Source of the DNA: CAVVSQ01 sp963848825
GTDB taxonomy: Bacteria > Planctomycetota > Planctomycetia > Gemmatales > Gemmataceae
DNA: 64,000 nucleotides
Direction: 5' to 3'
Assembly (NCBI GenBank): GCA_963848825.1
Contig: CAWKFA010000015.1
Location: forward strand, 1,798,001-1,862,000
Shown: piece by piece, positions 1-9,692 of the stretch
Layout of the letters: every line of letters starts with the position of its first letter
Numbering within the stretch: the first letter of the stretch is position 1
Position numbers and translations under genes: made by a program
Notes under the pieces: model-generated
Told to the model about the DNA's origin: nothing
The model's database searches: none
Seen by the model: the letters and a program-made list of their open reading frames with translations, nothing else

Positions 1-2
1 GC

Positions 3-1202
3 GGCGTCAAGCATGATTTGCAAACGGACAAATACACCGATTGGATCCAGGTTGGCTTTCATGTCATGCCGGGCCTTACCGTGCACGGTGTGTGTAAGTT
101 TTTGTTGCTTGCTACCGAGCCCGAATTTGAGCTGTATGCCACGCCGATCAATATCGACCCCGAAAAACCAGCGATGCCCGTTGGCTATCCGTCGGTCTAT
201 TCCGTTTATCTGGCCAAAAAACAGGGATCTTATGCCACGCTGGGACTGGCCGAAGATACCTGGGGACTGAGCGAACACGTTCTGGGTGACGATCACTTTC
301 TCCAGCAATGTCTCGATACCGATCGGGAACGCGAGGCCATGTTTTTCGATGGCCTGGACAAGATCGATCGCGGGCTGTGCGTGTGCGTCTTCGATGGCAC
401 GGACCGAATGCAGCATATGTTTTGGCGCTACCTGGACGAGCAACATCCGGCACGCCCGGAAGAAATACCGGTCAAACATCGGCACGCCATCGAGGATCTT
501 TATCAGCGCATGGATGGCCTGGTGGGGCGAACCATGGCACGGTGCCGCAACAAGGACAACTTGCTGATGGTGATTTCCGACCATGGCTTCAATAGCTTTC
601 GCCGCGGCATCGATCTGAACCGCTGGCTGGAAGACAACGGCTATTTGAAAGTAGACGATAAGCGTCGCCAGGAAGAGCACCTGGGTGGCATCGACTGGTC
701 GCAAACGCGTGCCTTCGCCATTGGGCTGACCGGTATCTTCATCAATATCAAGGACAAGTTTTCCCAGGGCATCGTCGCGGCGGGCGAGGAAGCCGACAAT
801 TTACGCGAGGAAATCGCTCTGCGGCTGGCCACCCTCATCGATCCGAAGACGGGCAAGAAAGGCATCAAACGCGTCTTCCAGGCCGTCAAGGCGTACCGTG
901 GCCCTTACAAGGAACAGGCCCCGGACCTCATCGTGGGCTATGATCGCGGCTACCGTGTTTCGTGGGACGCCGCCATCGGCAGGACGAGCAAGGACATCTT
1001 TTCCGACAATGTCAAGGCCTGGAGCGGTGATCATTGCGTTGACCCGTCGGTTGTTCCGGGGATTCTCTTTTGCAATCGGCCGATCGAGTCGGAGAACCCG
1101 CGACTACTGGACATTGGCCCCACGGTACTCGATCTTTTCGGCATCGAGGTCCCAGAATATATGGACGGCAAGGCCCTTACTGTGGGCGCCGCCAAAATCT
1201 AG
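3..1202 (+). CDS. Alkaline phosphatase family protein (type I phosphodiesterase), 5' end outside window
   Basis: The frame is open to the left edge, so the N-terminus, including the nucleophile region, lies upstream; about 400 residues are visible. The C-terminal half of the alkaline phosphatase / nucleotide pyrophosphatase superfamily is clear: an FDGTDRMQH stretch (Asp and His metal ligands) near nucleotides 390-415, an ISDHGF motif at about 573-590 and a late GDHC motif near 1026. These normally hold two divalent metals for phosphoester hydrolysis. It is a paralogue of the next gene, aligning from the INIDP/VNIDP segment to the end, and lies 17 bp before it, so the two are probably co-transcribed. 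The natural substrate is not evident; related enzymes act on phospholipid headgroups, nucleotides or phosphonates. Confidence 0.85.
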   Translation, partial: GVKHDLQTDKYTDWIQVGFHVMPGLTVHGVCKFLLLATEPEFELYATPINIDPEKPAMPVGYPSVYSVYLAKKQGSYATLGLAEDTWGLSEHVLGDDHFLQQCLDTDREREAMFFDGLDKIDRGLCVCVFDGTDRMQHMFWRYLDEQHPARPEEIPVKHRHAIEDLYQRMDGLVGRTMARCRNKDNLLMVISDHGFNSFRRGIDLNRWLEDNGYLKVDDKRRQEEHLGGIDWSQTRAFAIGLTGIFINIKDKFSQGIVAAGEEADNLREEIALRLATLIDPKTGKKGIKRVFQAVKAYRGPYKEQAPDLIVGYDRGYRVSWDAAIGRTSKDIFSDNVKAWSGDHCVDPSVVPGILFCNRPIESENPRLLDIGPTVLDLFGIEVPEYMDGKALTVGAAKI

Positions 1203-1219
1203 CTTTTACGAGTGCATTC

Positions 1220-3258
1220 ATGTCGGAACCGTCCAAGCCAAAAATCGGTCGTCGAACCTTTTTAAAGGGCGCTGCCCTCGCCGCTGGTGCCGGTGCCGTC
1301 GTGGCGGGCGGGGGTTATTTCCTGGGCGGATCGACTCGGGTATCGCGCAGCGCCGGCAAGAAGGTTATTGTAATCGGCATCGACGGCATGGACCCGCGAC
1401 TGTCGGAAGCCATGATGCGCGATGGGTTGTTGCCCAACCTCCAAAAGTTGCGCGCGGCGGGGGGCTTCAGCGACCTCGGCTCCAGCGTGCCGCCCCAAAG
1501 TCCCGTGGCCTGGGCCAACTTCATCAATGGTGCCGGGCCCGGCTCTCACGGTATTTTCGATTTTATCCATCGCCACCCCGAGGACCCGGCCAATGGCTTC
1601 TATGGGGCGGCCGAAACGCTCCCGGGCGAGGGTGCCTGGGAGGTCGACAATCATAGACTGCCGCTGGATTTCTGGCCCTTTAATCACAAGCCGGGCGGAA
1701 CCGTGCTACGCCGACAAGGCGACCCGTTTTGGAATTTTTTGGACGAAGCGGGCGTGGCTTCTACTTTTTTCGACTTGCCCTGCAATTATCCGCCTAGCCC
1801 GTCCAAGCACGGCCATCATCGCTGCCTTTCGGGTATGGGTACGCCCGACATGGTCGGCAGCTATGGCACTTACCAGTTCTTCTCCGAGGATGGGCCCGCC
1901 GTGACTGTGGACGAAGGCGGCGGCATGCAGTCCAGCTTGACGTTTGAGGCGGAAACAGCGAGGGTTGCCCTGGTTGGACCCCAGGACAGTTTGGCGATTT
2001 CGCCAAAACCCATCACAATTGAGTTTCTCGTCCATCGTGACCGTGCTGCGAGGGGGGTGGTGATCGAGATCCAGGGGCGCCGCATTCTCCTACGCGAAGG
2101 GGAGTGGAGCCGCTGGACCAAGCTCGATTTCACCATGTCCACGCCCTGGTTCATGCCCTCGCAGAAGGCGAGCGGAATTTGCCGCTTTTACCTGCAAGAA
2201 GTCGCGCCCAACTGCAAGCTTTATGTTTCCCCCGTGAATATCGATCCGTCGTCGCCGGCGGTGAACATTTCCGAGCCGGGCTCGTTCGTGCAAGACATTT
2301 CGGGCGTCTGGGCCCGTTCTACACGACCGGATTTCAAGAAGACTACCAGGCCCGCAAGCACGGCCTCTTCGATGACGACGAATTCATCAAGCAGGCGGAA
2401 AAAGTATTCGAGGAACGGCTGGCGCTCTTCGAATACGCGGTCAATAATTATGACGATGGTCTGCTGTTCTTTTACTTTTCCAGCAGCGATTTGCAGTCGC
2501 ACATCCTCTGGTGGAACTCGGACGAGGAACATCCCTTCCGCACCGCGCCGGAAGCACGCACGCGTTTCGCGCACATTCGCCGTTTGTACCAGCGGCTGGA
2601 TACCGTTATTGGCGAAAAAATCGTGGCGCCTTATGCGGGTCAGGCCACCATCATCGTCATGAGCGATCATGGCTTCGCCAATTTCGGCCGACAATTCAAC
2701 CTCAACTCGTGGCTGCGCGTAAATGGCTATCTTGGTCCGCCCGAGTGTACCTCCTTGCACAGCGATATCGACTGGTCGAAGACGGCGGCGTATGGACTGG
2801 GCCTCAATGGGCTCTACCTCAACATGAAGGGACGCGAGCAGGGGGGCATCATCGAGCCGGGTGAGCAGCGCGAGGCACTCCTCAATCAGTTGATTGCCGG
2901 GCTCGAGGCGATCGTGGATGAAAATGGGCAAAGGGTCATTCGGGGCGTCTACCGGTCCGATCGTATCTATTCCGGCAATGCCACGGTGCTGGCCCCGGAC
3001 TTGATTGTCGGTTATGCGCGTGGCTACCGCGCCTCCTGGGCCACGGTGGAAGGGGACCCGACGGGCGAGATCTTGCTCGATAATGACAATCCCTGGAGCG
3101 CCGATCATTGCGCCGACGCCCTCGAAGTACCCGGCGTTTTATTCAGCAATCGAACGATCCGCGCCGGGGAGCCCAGCCTTATCGACATCGCGCCTACGAT
3201 TCTCGCGGAGTTCGGACTGGCCACGCCCTCCTCGATGGTGGGAAAGAACGTTTTCTAA
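1220..3258 (+). CDS. Tat-exported alkaline phosphatase family protein (frameshifted near 2305)
   Basis: About 679 aa if the frame is repaired. The N-terminus has a twin-arginine signal (GRRTFLKGAAL) followed by a hydrophobic Ala/Gly/Val stretch, so the enzyme is probably exported folded. The catalytic domain begins at VIGIDGMDP (metal Asp) with a PPQSPVAW nucleophile region; the nucleophile would be Ser where many relatives have Thr. The GPGSHGIFDF block follows. SDHGF and ADHC metal motifs are in the C-terminal half. Up to about 2305 the protein is read in the frame of the ATG at 1220; from LGPFYTTGF onward it continues in another frame to the TAA at 3258, consistent with one lost base near 2303-2310. 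It is a full-length paralogue of the preceding gene. The product as sequenced would end prematurely. Confidence 0.8.
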
Positions 3259-3262
3259 GAAC

Positions 3263-3356
3263 GTTCGGAAAAAAAGGGGTCAGACCCCTTCAAGCGAACA
3301 GCGTATTCGATGTTTTTGAAAGGTAGTGAGGGGGTCTGACCCCTTTTTTTCCGAAC
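3263..3356. repeat. REP-like palindromic element, GGGGTCTGACCCC type, copy 1
   Basis: Two inverted arms of about 26 bp, each reading GTTCGGAAAAAAAGGGGTC followed by AGACCCC when read inward, flank a roughly 40-bp centre. The same element recurs at 31585-31677. Each arm is itself palindromic around GGGGTCTGACCCC. It starts 5 bp after a stop codon and the T-rich right arm could also act as a terminator. Elements of this type are usually spread by RAYT (Y1) transposases, remnants of which occur near 21-24 kb. Confidence 0.85.
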
Positions 3357-3373
3357 ACTCCAAGGAGATTTTC

Positions 3374-3559
3374 ATGGTGAAGGTGAGCGTCGATCCGAAA
3401 CTATTCGAGCGGGCCAAGCTGGCGGCCCAAACGGCCGGCTACAGCAGCGTTGACGAATTCATCGCGCACTGTATCGAAAAAGGCATCGAAAAATACGCGG
3501 CGGATGAGGCCGAAGCACAGGTCTCCGATCAACTCCGCGGCCTGGGATATATCGAGTGA
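3374..3559 (+). CDS. Small ribbon-helix-helix-like protein
   Basis: 61 aa, starting at an ATG preceded by AAGGAG (3362-3367). The N-terminus (VKVSVDPKLFERAKLAAQ) looks like the beta strand plus first helix of a CopG/Arc-type ribbon-helix-helix fold, followed by a second helix with SVDEFIAHCIEKG; the acidic C-terminus carries AEAQVSDQLRGLGYIE. Such folds usually bind DNA, but small planctomycete proteins of this kind also occur in operons without toxins. The stop overlaps the ATG of the next gene (TGATG), so translation is probably coupled. It may be a regulator of the phosphodiesterase operon; the function is inferred only. Confidence 0.65.
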   Translation: MVKVSVDPKLFERAKLAAQTAGYSSVDEFIAHCIEKGIEKYAADEAEAQVSDQLRGLGYIE

Positions 3560-4400
3560 TGGATCTTCTCGCGCAAATCATGGTGTGGCTCAACGGGCCG
3601 GCGAATTTCCTCGGCGCTGTCTGCTGGCGCCGATCGCCTTTTTGCCCGGTTGGGTATCCGCGACCATCGTCGCGGTTCTGACGGGCCTGGGGATGCTTCT
3701 CGTCTTCAAGCATACTTCCAATCAGAAGGCGCTCAAGGCGGTGCGGGACGACATCAAGGCGCAGATGTTGGCCATGAAGCTCTTCAAGGAGAGTGTCGCC
3801 GTCACGTTGCGGGCCCAGGGGCGCATCCTGGTCGGCGCCGGCAAATTATTGTTTCTTTCTCTCGTGCCGGTGGCAGTGATGGCCTTGCCCGCCACCATGC
3901 TGCTGGCCCAACTCGCGCTCTGGTACCAGGCCCGGCCTCTCGAAGTGAATGAGGACGCGGTCCTGACGATGCGGCTCGCGCAAGGCGCGGACGGGGCGTG
4001 GCCCAAGGTGCAGCTTGAGCCAAGTGCCGCGGTTGAGGTAACGCATGGTCCGGTGCGTGTCCTGAGCAAGCACGAAATATGCTGGAACTTGCGCGCGAAG
4101 TCGCCAGGCGATCATCACCTGGTTTTTGACGTGGATGGTCAGAAGATCGACAAGGATTTCGCCATTGGCGAGGGTTTCATGCGCGTCAGCACGGAACGCC
4201 CGGCGTGGTCCTGGTCGGACGTCCTTCTCAATCCCTGGGAGCGGCCGTTTGAACCCGGGTCCGCCGTGCGCTCGATCGAGATCGACTACCCCAGGCGTTC
4301 GTCCTGGACGTCCGGCTCCGATTCGTGGGTCATCTACTGGTTCGCGGTGTCGTTCGTGGCCGCATTCTTTTGTCGCGGACTGCTGGGAGTCAACCTATGA
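3559..4400 (+). CDS. Membrane protein with DUF106/EMC3-like segment (frameshifted near 3615)
   Basis: About 280 aa after repair. The first residues (MDLLAQIMVWLNGPANFLG) are read from ATG 3559; the frame then switches near 3613-3620 and continues with LLAPIAFLPGWVSATIVAVL to the TGA at 4398-4400. Visible are a transmembrane segment, then FKHTSNQKALKAVRDDIKA, which resembles the short helical hairpin after TM1 in the DUF106/TMCO1/EMC3 branch of the YidC/Oxa1 superfamily, then two more hydrophobic segments, an extracytoplasmic domain and a C-terminal TM helix. The insertase resemblance is from memory of the motif and is tentative. The gene overlaps both neighbours, which supports an operon. Confidence 0.6.
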
Positions 4401-4963
4401 GTACCACCATCACGATCGTGTCCGGCTTGCCCCGCTCGGGTACGTCGCTCATGATGCAAATGCTGGATCGCGGCGGCATACCCGTCGTCACCGACAACAT
4501 CCGTACCGCCGACACGGACAACCCGCGCGGCTATTACGAATATGAGATGGTAAAGAAAATCAAGCAGGACAGCTCCTGGCTGGCGGCGACGCGCGGCAAG
4601 GCTTTCAAGATGGTTTCGCAGCTTCTTTATGACCTGCCAGCCGCGGAAAAATACCGCGTCATCTTCATGGAGCGGGACATGAATGAAGTGCTGGCGTCCC
4701 AGGAAAAAATGCTCCAGCGGCTCGGCCGACCGGCGGCGCCACGCGAGCAGATGAAGAAATCTTTCGCCATTCATCTCGACAAGATCGATACCTGGTTAAA
4801 AAACCAGCCAAACTTCGAAGTCCTGCGCGTGTGCTTCCATGATTTGGTGCAGCGGCCCATGGTGGAAGCTCAACGTGTTAGCCATTTTCTAGACGGCCGT
4901 GCCAATGTCGATAAGATGGCCGGTGCGGTCGATCCGGCGCTCTATCGAAACAGGAAAGACTAG
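4397..4963 (+). CDS. Sulfotransferase family protein, short
   Basis: 188 aa. The N-terminus VSGLPRSGTSLMMQML is the 5'-phosphosulfate-binding P-loop of PAPS-dependent sulfotransferases; FMERDMNEVLASQEKM corresponds to the helix and 3'-phosphate region with its conserved Arg and Ser-like positions. At 188 aa it is shorter than typical sulfotransferases of 250-300 aa but keeps both PAPS motifs. Its ATG overlaps the stop of the preceding membrane protein (ATGA), so it is the last gene of the phosphodiesterase operon. It probably transfers sulfate to a lipid or glycan; the acceptor is unknown. Confidence 0.8.
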   Translation: MSTTITIVSGLPRSGTSLMMQMLDRGGIPVVTDNIRTADTDNPRGYYEYEMVKKIKQDSSWLAATRGKAFKMVSQLLYDLPAAEKYRVIFMERDMNEVLASQEKMLQRLGRPAAPREQMKKSFAIHLDKIDTWLKNQPNFEVLRVCFHDLVQRPMVEAQRVSHFLDGRANVDKMAGAVDPALYRNRKD

Positions 4964-5069
4964 CGCTCCGTCACACCATAAACTTTTATCGCTCCAGCGT
5001 GACCGAGTTCTGACCTCGTCCGAGCGCGCGGAGCGGGCCCCGCCGGCGGGCAGCCGGCAGCGTGGTGGG

Positions 5070-6828
5070 ATGTTCGTCATGGCGCAGTCCGGCGGTTTGT
5101 CTTGGTTATTTCGGCACGTGCCTGCGCTGGATTCTTTGCGAACTTATTCCTGGCGCGCCTTGGGCGGTGACCTACGCGCTGGACTCACCGTCGCCACGGT
5201 GGCGGTGCCCCAGGCCATGGCCTACGCTATTTTGGCGGGCGTGCCCCCGCAATATGGCCTGTATACGGCCATCGTCATGACGGCCGTCGGCGCGCTGCTC
5301 GATTCCTCCAAATTGCTTATCAACGGTCCGACCAACGCAATCTCCATTGCCCTTCTATCTGGCCTCGCGGTCATTCCCGAGAGTGAACGGCTCCCGTCGG
5401 TGATGCTGCTTGCTTTCCTGGTCGGTGCCGTGCAGCTGGGGATCGCTTTTCTGCACCTGGGCGATTTGACGCGCTATGTTTCGCCGAGCGTGATCCTTGG
5501 ATTTACCGTGGGGGCGGGCTCCTTGATTGTTCTCGATCAGGCCCGCCATCTGTTCGGTCTGCGTGCGCGTGGTGAGCCGGAAGATCACATCCTCAAGAGG
5601 CTTTGGCTGTCGGTCACCGATGGCGGCGGCATTCATTGGCCAACATTATTTATCGGGGTGGGCACCATTGCCGTGGTGTTGTTGGTACGTCAGTTCAACG
5701 CCTACTGCCGCCGCCGCGGCGCCCGCTTTCCCGTGCCGCAGCACCTTGTCGCGGTGGCCCTCATGGCGTTTCTGGTTTGGGGATTTCGTTTGGATGAGGT
5801 GCATGGCGTGTCCGTTGTTGGAGCCGTGCCGGCCAATCTGCCAAGCTTCACGGTGCCCGAAATGAAATGGGACCGGGTCCGTCTCCTCGCCGGCAATGCA
5901 TTTGCCATCGCCGTCCTAGGCTTGCTAGAGGCCATTGCCATGGCCAAGGCCATCGCCGGACGCACGGGCCAGAAACTCGATATCAATCAGCAGTGCCTGA
6001 GCGAGGGAGCGGCCAACATGGCCGGCAGCTTCTTTCAGTGCATGCCCGGCTCTGGCTCACTGACACGCTCATCGATCAATCAGCAGGCCGGCGCGGTAAG
6101 TCAATGGTCGGGAGTGTTTTCCGCATGTGCCGTGGCTGCCACCGTCGTATCGCTTGCGCCCTGGCGCAATTCGTTCCGCGCGCCGCGCTCGCCGGCCTGT
6201 TGCTGCTGGCGGCCTTTCGGCTGGTGGATCGCGGGCAGCTTGTCTTTCACCTGGCGCGACCCGGTTTGACGCCGGCGTGGTCATCGCCACGGCTTTGGCC
6301 GCACTGGTGATCTCGGTGGAGTTTTGCATTGTCATTGGCGTCTTTTTGTCCTTTGTCCTGTACGTGCCACGCGCGGTGCAGATACGTCTTGTCGAATGCG
6401 AGCCGACTGTGGACGCGGGGCTTCGGGAACGGTCTCTGGGCGATATATCTGCTGGCAACCAGCTCTGTTACGCCCTTGAAGGAGACCTGTTCTTTGGCGT
6501 CGAGCCGGAATTGGCCAAGCATTTCGCCGCCATTGAAGATAGGGCACGCGGCGATATCAAGGTAGTCATCCTCTCGGTGCGCCAGACCCGCAACCCTGAT
6601 GCGGCCTGTCTGCAACTTATCAAGGACTTTCACGCCGCCCTGGCGGAGCGTCACGTCGCGCTGCTGCTCTGCGGCGTTCACGAGGACCTGGGCAAGGCGC
6701 TCAAAAACACAGGGCTGGACCTGCGGATTGGCACGGACCATATCTTCGCCGACAAACCAGGCCATGGGATGAACGGCCGCGACGCCATTCATTTCGCTAA
6801 CCATCATTTCTCCGCCGCGATCAGATAG
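5070..6828 (+). CDS. SulP family anion transporter with STAS domain (two frameshifts)
   Basis: About 586 aa after repair, the usual length for SulP. The SulP signature is clear in AGLTVATVAVPQAMAYAILA, in PPQYGLYTAIV and in the hydrophobic core including FFQCMPGSGSLTRSS. The frame from ATG 5070 holds to VSLAP (about 6163); a second frame then gives FVPRAALAGLLLLAAFRLVD, and from about 6258 a third gives ATRFDAGVVIATALAALVIS and the C-terminal STAS domain to TAG 6828. Both switches fit single lost bases, the first at a CCC run. SulP proteins import sulfate, bicarbonate or other anions across the inner membrane. Placement beside a sulfotransferase operon suggests sulfate, but that is inference. 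Confidence 0.8.
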
Positions 6829-7553
6829 CCGTAGGCGCGCAGCCGCCCCCAAAAAAAAGGCCAGGGAACGCACCCATCTTGGCGGATGCTCACCGGCTGA
6901 ACTTTCCGAATGCGGAAGCCCGCGGACCGCAATTCACGAACAATCTCGCTTTTTGTGAACAGATGCATCCCAAGTTCACCAATGCCTTGATGAGCGGGCA
7001 TGCGAAAATCGCCGCCAAGACGATTACGCCAAAGCAAGCGGCGGCCGGCCCTGGTCCAGACGTGGAACCAGCGGTTGTGAACATGCACGACAAAGACGCC
7101 GCCGGGCTGGAGCAGTGCCGGACATGCGCGTAAAAAACGTCGCCGGTGGCTGGCGGTCTCGATCAGGCCCAGCGTGCTGAAGAGGCACGCCGCGTAAGCG
7201 AACGATTGATCCGCGAAAGCGTCGAGCTCGACGAGGTTGGCCTGGACTCGTGGAATGTCCAGGCCGTGCGCTGCGGCCTTGTCCCCGAGAACGCGCAGCA
7301 TGGGCCCGGAGAGATCGACCGCGACGGGCCGATAATGTCGTTCAGCCAGCGCGATGGCCAGTCTCCCGGTGCCACAGCCAAGGTCGATAATGGTGCCGGG
7401 TGGCTGGCAGTGGTCCAGGACGAATTGAATGTCGAGAGAAAGAAGAAACGTGTCCGCCAGTTGCTGGTCATATTGCTCAGCGACCGTCGGATCGTGGAGA
7501 TAATCCCAGAGGGCACGCGAAACGCCAGGTGGAAGTTGCCAATCGGGGGGCAT
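6804..7553 (-). CDS. Class I SAM-dependent methyltransferase
   Basis: 249 aa from ATG 7553; a GTG at 7586 would add 11 residues and neither has a strong ribosome site. Motif I (IIDLGCGTGRLAIAL) and a second-strand acidic region (PVAVDLSGPML) define the Rossmann methyltransferase fold, with LLQPGGVFVVHVHN as the post-I motifs. The C-terminal part GFRIRKVQPVS is a typical final strand. It converges with the SulP gene, overlapping its end by 25 bp. The substrate cannot be read from the sequence; the family includes small-molecule methylases similar to ubiquinone/menaquinone enzymes. Confidence 0.8.
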   Translation of the reverse strand: MPPDWQLPPGVSRALWDYLHDPTVAEQYDQQLADTFLLSLDIQFVLDHCQPPGTIIDLGCGTGRLAIALAERHYRPVAVDLSGPMLRVLGDKAAAHGLDIPRVQANLVELDAFADQSFAYAACLFSTLGLIETASHRRRFLRACPALLQPGGVFVVHVHNRWFHVWTRAGRRLLWRNRLGGDFRMPAHQGIGELGMHLFTKSEIVRELRSAGFRIRKVQPVSIRQDGCVPWPFFWGRLRAYGYLIAAEK

Positions 7554-7599
7554 GGCGGACGCCCTGCCGCGTGCGCGCGGGCGCACGCGGCAAAACGCG

Positions 7600-8223
7600 T
7601 TACCTCAATTCCTTGACTTCGAGTGACTTGATTTTGACGACGCTACCGAGATTATGCTGTTGGAAGGCGAAATGGCCTACCTTGTACGTCTTGGCTTGAT
7701 CGACGTATTCGTAAAGCAACTCGTCGTTGACCGTAACCTTGATGCGGTTGTCTTTCACCACCAGATGATAGGTAAACCATTCGTTCGGTTTGTGCAATTG
7801 CTTGTATATTTTGACATGGTTGTAGACGCTGCCCGTGCGCACGGGGTCGGAGTGCGTGGCATTGACTTGCATTTCGTAGCCCTCCGGAAACCCCTTGCCA
7901 TACTTCGTGCGAATATAGAAGCCGCTGTTGCCTTTGTCGCTGATCATGATTGCCGCTTTGGCCTCAAAGTTCTTGTAATCATCGCGGGGGCTGAAAAGGT
8001 GGCTGACTTCGCCTTCGCTCACGATCAGGCCGTCAACGACCTTCCATGAACTGTTTTTTTCGTTGCCTTTGCCGCCGTAGGAGATTTTCCAGTCGGCGAT
8101 GTCCTTGCCATTGAATACGGCGACCCAACCGTCCGCTGCTTTTTCCTGGGCTTCCGAGTTGGGCAGGGCCAGATAGAGGGCCACGAAACACACGATCAGG
8201 CAGAATGCAAGAAGACGCTTCAT
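7600..8223 (-). CDS. Secreted DUF1080 (3-keto-disaccharide hydrolase domain) protein
   Basis: 207 aa with a signal peptide (MKRLLAFCLIVCFVALYLAL, cleavage after NSEAQ). The mature domain is a jelly-roll of the DUF1080 / 3-keto-disaccharide hydrolase family: GWVAVFNGKDIADWK at the start, a DYKNFEAKAAIMIS strand, GNSGFYIRTKYG and the WFTYHLVVKDNRIKVTVND strands at the end. Such proteins are very abundant in planctomycetes, in the periplasm or outside, and are linked to carbohydrate breakdown; some members hydrolyse 3-keto-glycosides. No carbohydrate operon surrounds it here. Confidence 0.85.
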   Translation of the reverse strand: MKRLLAFCLIVCFVALYLALPNSEAQEKAADGWVAVFNGKDIADWKISYGGKGNEKNSSWKVVDGLIVSEGEVSHLFSPRDDYKNFEAKAAIMISDKGNSGFYIRTKYGKGFPEGYEMQVNATHSDPVRTGSVYNHVKIYKQLHKPNEWFTYHLVVKDNRIKVTVNDELLYEYVDQAKTYKVGHFAFQQHNLGSVVKIKSLEVKELR

Positions 8224-8293
8224 GGGAGAGGGTTCCTGGTTGGAGAATCGATAGTTGCGGCGCCATAGATCGAGAATAAAGGGGGCAGCCCTG

Positions 8294-9520
8294 TTATAGC
8301 GGCCTGGGTGCGAATGTACAGAATGTTCCCGCTTTCATCACGGCACGGACTTTACCGAGACAGGCCAGATCCTTGAGCGGGTCGCCTTCCACCACAATAA
8401 GGTCCGCCCGTTTTCCCGGGCTGAGTACGCCACGATCGTCGAGGCCGACCGCGGCGGCCGCGGTCGCGGTGACGGCACGCAGGATTTCGCTTGTTGTCAG
8501 CTTCAGTTCGATCTGGGCCGTGCGCAAGCCAAGTTCAAAATGGTCGATGGGAGTCAGACGCACACCCGCGTCGGAATGGAGGGTATAGGGCACGCCAAAG
8601 TCGAGCATGCGCCGTTCGCATTCGAAACGCATGTCGAGGCGGCGTACCGGGCCGGAGGTATCGGCCTGGATCTCTGGAAGAAACGCCCGGCGCATGGTCC
8701 CGGCCAATGTCAGACCGACATATTGATTTTGATCCACGATCCGCCGCGCCAGCTCGGGATCGAACTCATAGCGGAATTCGTCGACACGCCAGTCGCAGTG
8801 TTCGATGGTGCGGTAACGCGCGGCGACGACGTCGGGAAGCGCCGAACGGCTAAGGACGTGTGCCGCGGCATGTTTGTTGGCGGCCCGCCCCATGTCGGCA
8901 ATGAGGGCCAGCGTTGGGGCGTCATACTGGGCCCGCATCGGGTCGCTGCTGGGTGTCATGATGCCGCCGGTGGCCATTACCTTCAAAAAATCTGCATTCT
9001 CCGCCAACATGCGCGCGGCGGCGGCACGGGCCTCCTCGAAGGTGTCCGCGGTCAAGCCGAGCCAGTGACAGTGACCCCGCCTGGTGGTGATGGGCATGCC
9101 GCAGGCCAGGACGTCGGGGCCTTCAAGGTCGCCCCGGCGAATCGCGTCCCTCACCTGTTGCGTCACGGTGCCCCTGCCGCCACAATCACGTACCGTGGTG
9201 ATGCCTGCCCGCAGGGCAGCCACGGCGTTGCCGGCGGTGCGCTGGAACAACTCGGCATCGTTCTCGCGCTTGACCTGCTCGATGATGGCGGCGTTGGTAG
9301 AGAGGGCGGAAAATATCAGGTGGACGTGGGTATCGACCAGGCCCGGTAATATGGTGCAGCCGGGGAAATCGAAACGCTCGCCTGTGCACGCCGGAGGAGG
9401 CAGCAAGCGTGTCTCGATGGTGTCAACGCAGCCATCCTGGACACGCAGGGCCGGTCGAATCAGGGTGGCAACGCCGGTCCCATCCCAAAGGCGGTCCGCG
9501 GTGATGAGCACCGGATTCAT
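8294..9520 (-). CDS. Amidohydrolase family protein (imidazolonepropionase/prolidase-like)
   Basis: 408 aa, a full-length metal-dependent amidohydrolase. Metal motifs are all present: GLVDTHVHLIF (HxH), FLKVMATGG (Lys that would be carbamylated), AAHV and IEHCDW (His ligands), and HSDAG (catalytic Asp). The C-terminus GVLSPGKRADLIVVEGDPL is the conserved beta-sandwich return. Enzymes of this branch hydrolyse cyclic amides or Xaa-Pro-type peptides and many are annotated only as amidohydrolases; there is no visible leader, so it is probably cytoplasmic. It is followed by the DUF1080 gene on the same strand after 70 bp. Confidence 0.85.
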   Translation of the reverse strand: MNPVLITADRLWDGTGVATLIRPALRVQDGCVDTIETRLLPPPACTGERFDFPGCTILPGLVDTHVHLIFSALSTNAAIIEQVKRENDAELFQRTAGNAVAALRAGITTVRDCGGRGTVTQQVRDAIRRGDLEGPDVLACGMPITTRRGHCHWLGLTADTFEEARAAAARMLAENADFLKVMATGGIMTPSSDPMRAQYDAPTLALIADMGRAANKHAAAHVLSRSALPDVVAARYRTIEHCDWRVDEFRYEFDPELARRIVDQNQYVGLTLAGTMRRAFLPEIQADTSGPVRRLDMRFECERRMLDFGVPYTLHSDAGVRLTPIDHFELGLRTAQIELKLTTSEILRAVTATAAAAVGLDDRGVLSPGKRADLIVVEGDPLKDLACLGKVRAVMKAGTFCTFAPRPL

Positions 9521-9692
9521 ACATGTCCCTGACTCTCGTGGATTCGGTCACGCGCACTTGGTGCGCCTCAGCGTTCGCCTTATTGTGTCCGAGTCGCGGG
9601 CCAATTTCCACAGAATGTTGGCGGGGCGCGTGAAAAAGTGTACGATGCGGCCGTCGGCTCACGTAAGTTTGACTTAGGCGGAGGGGGAGCGC

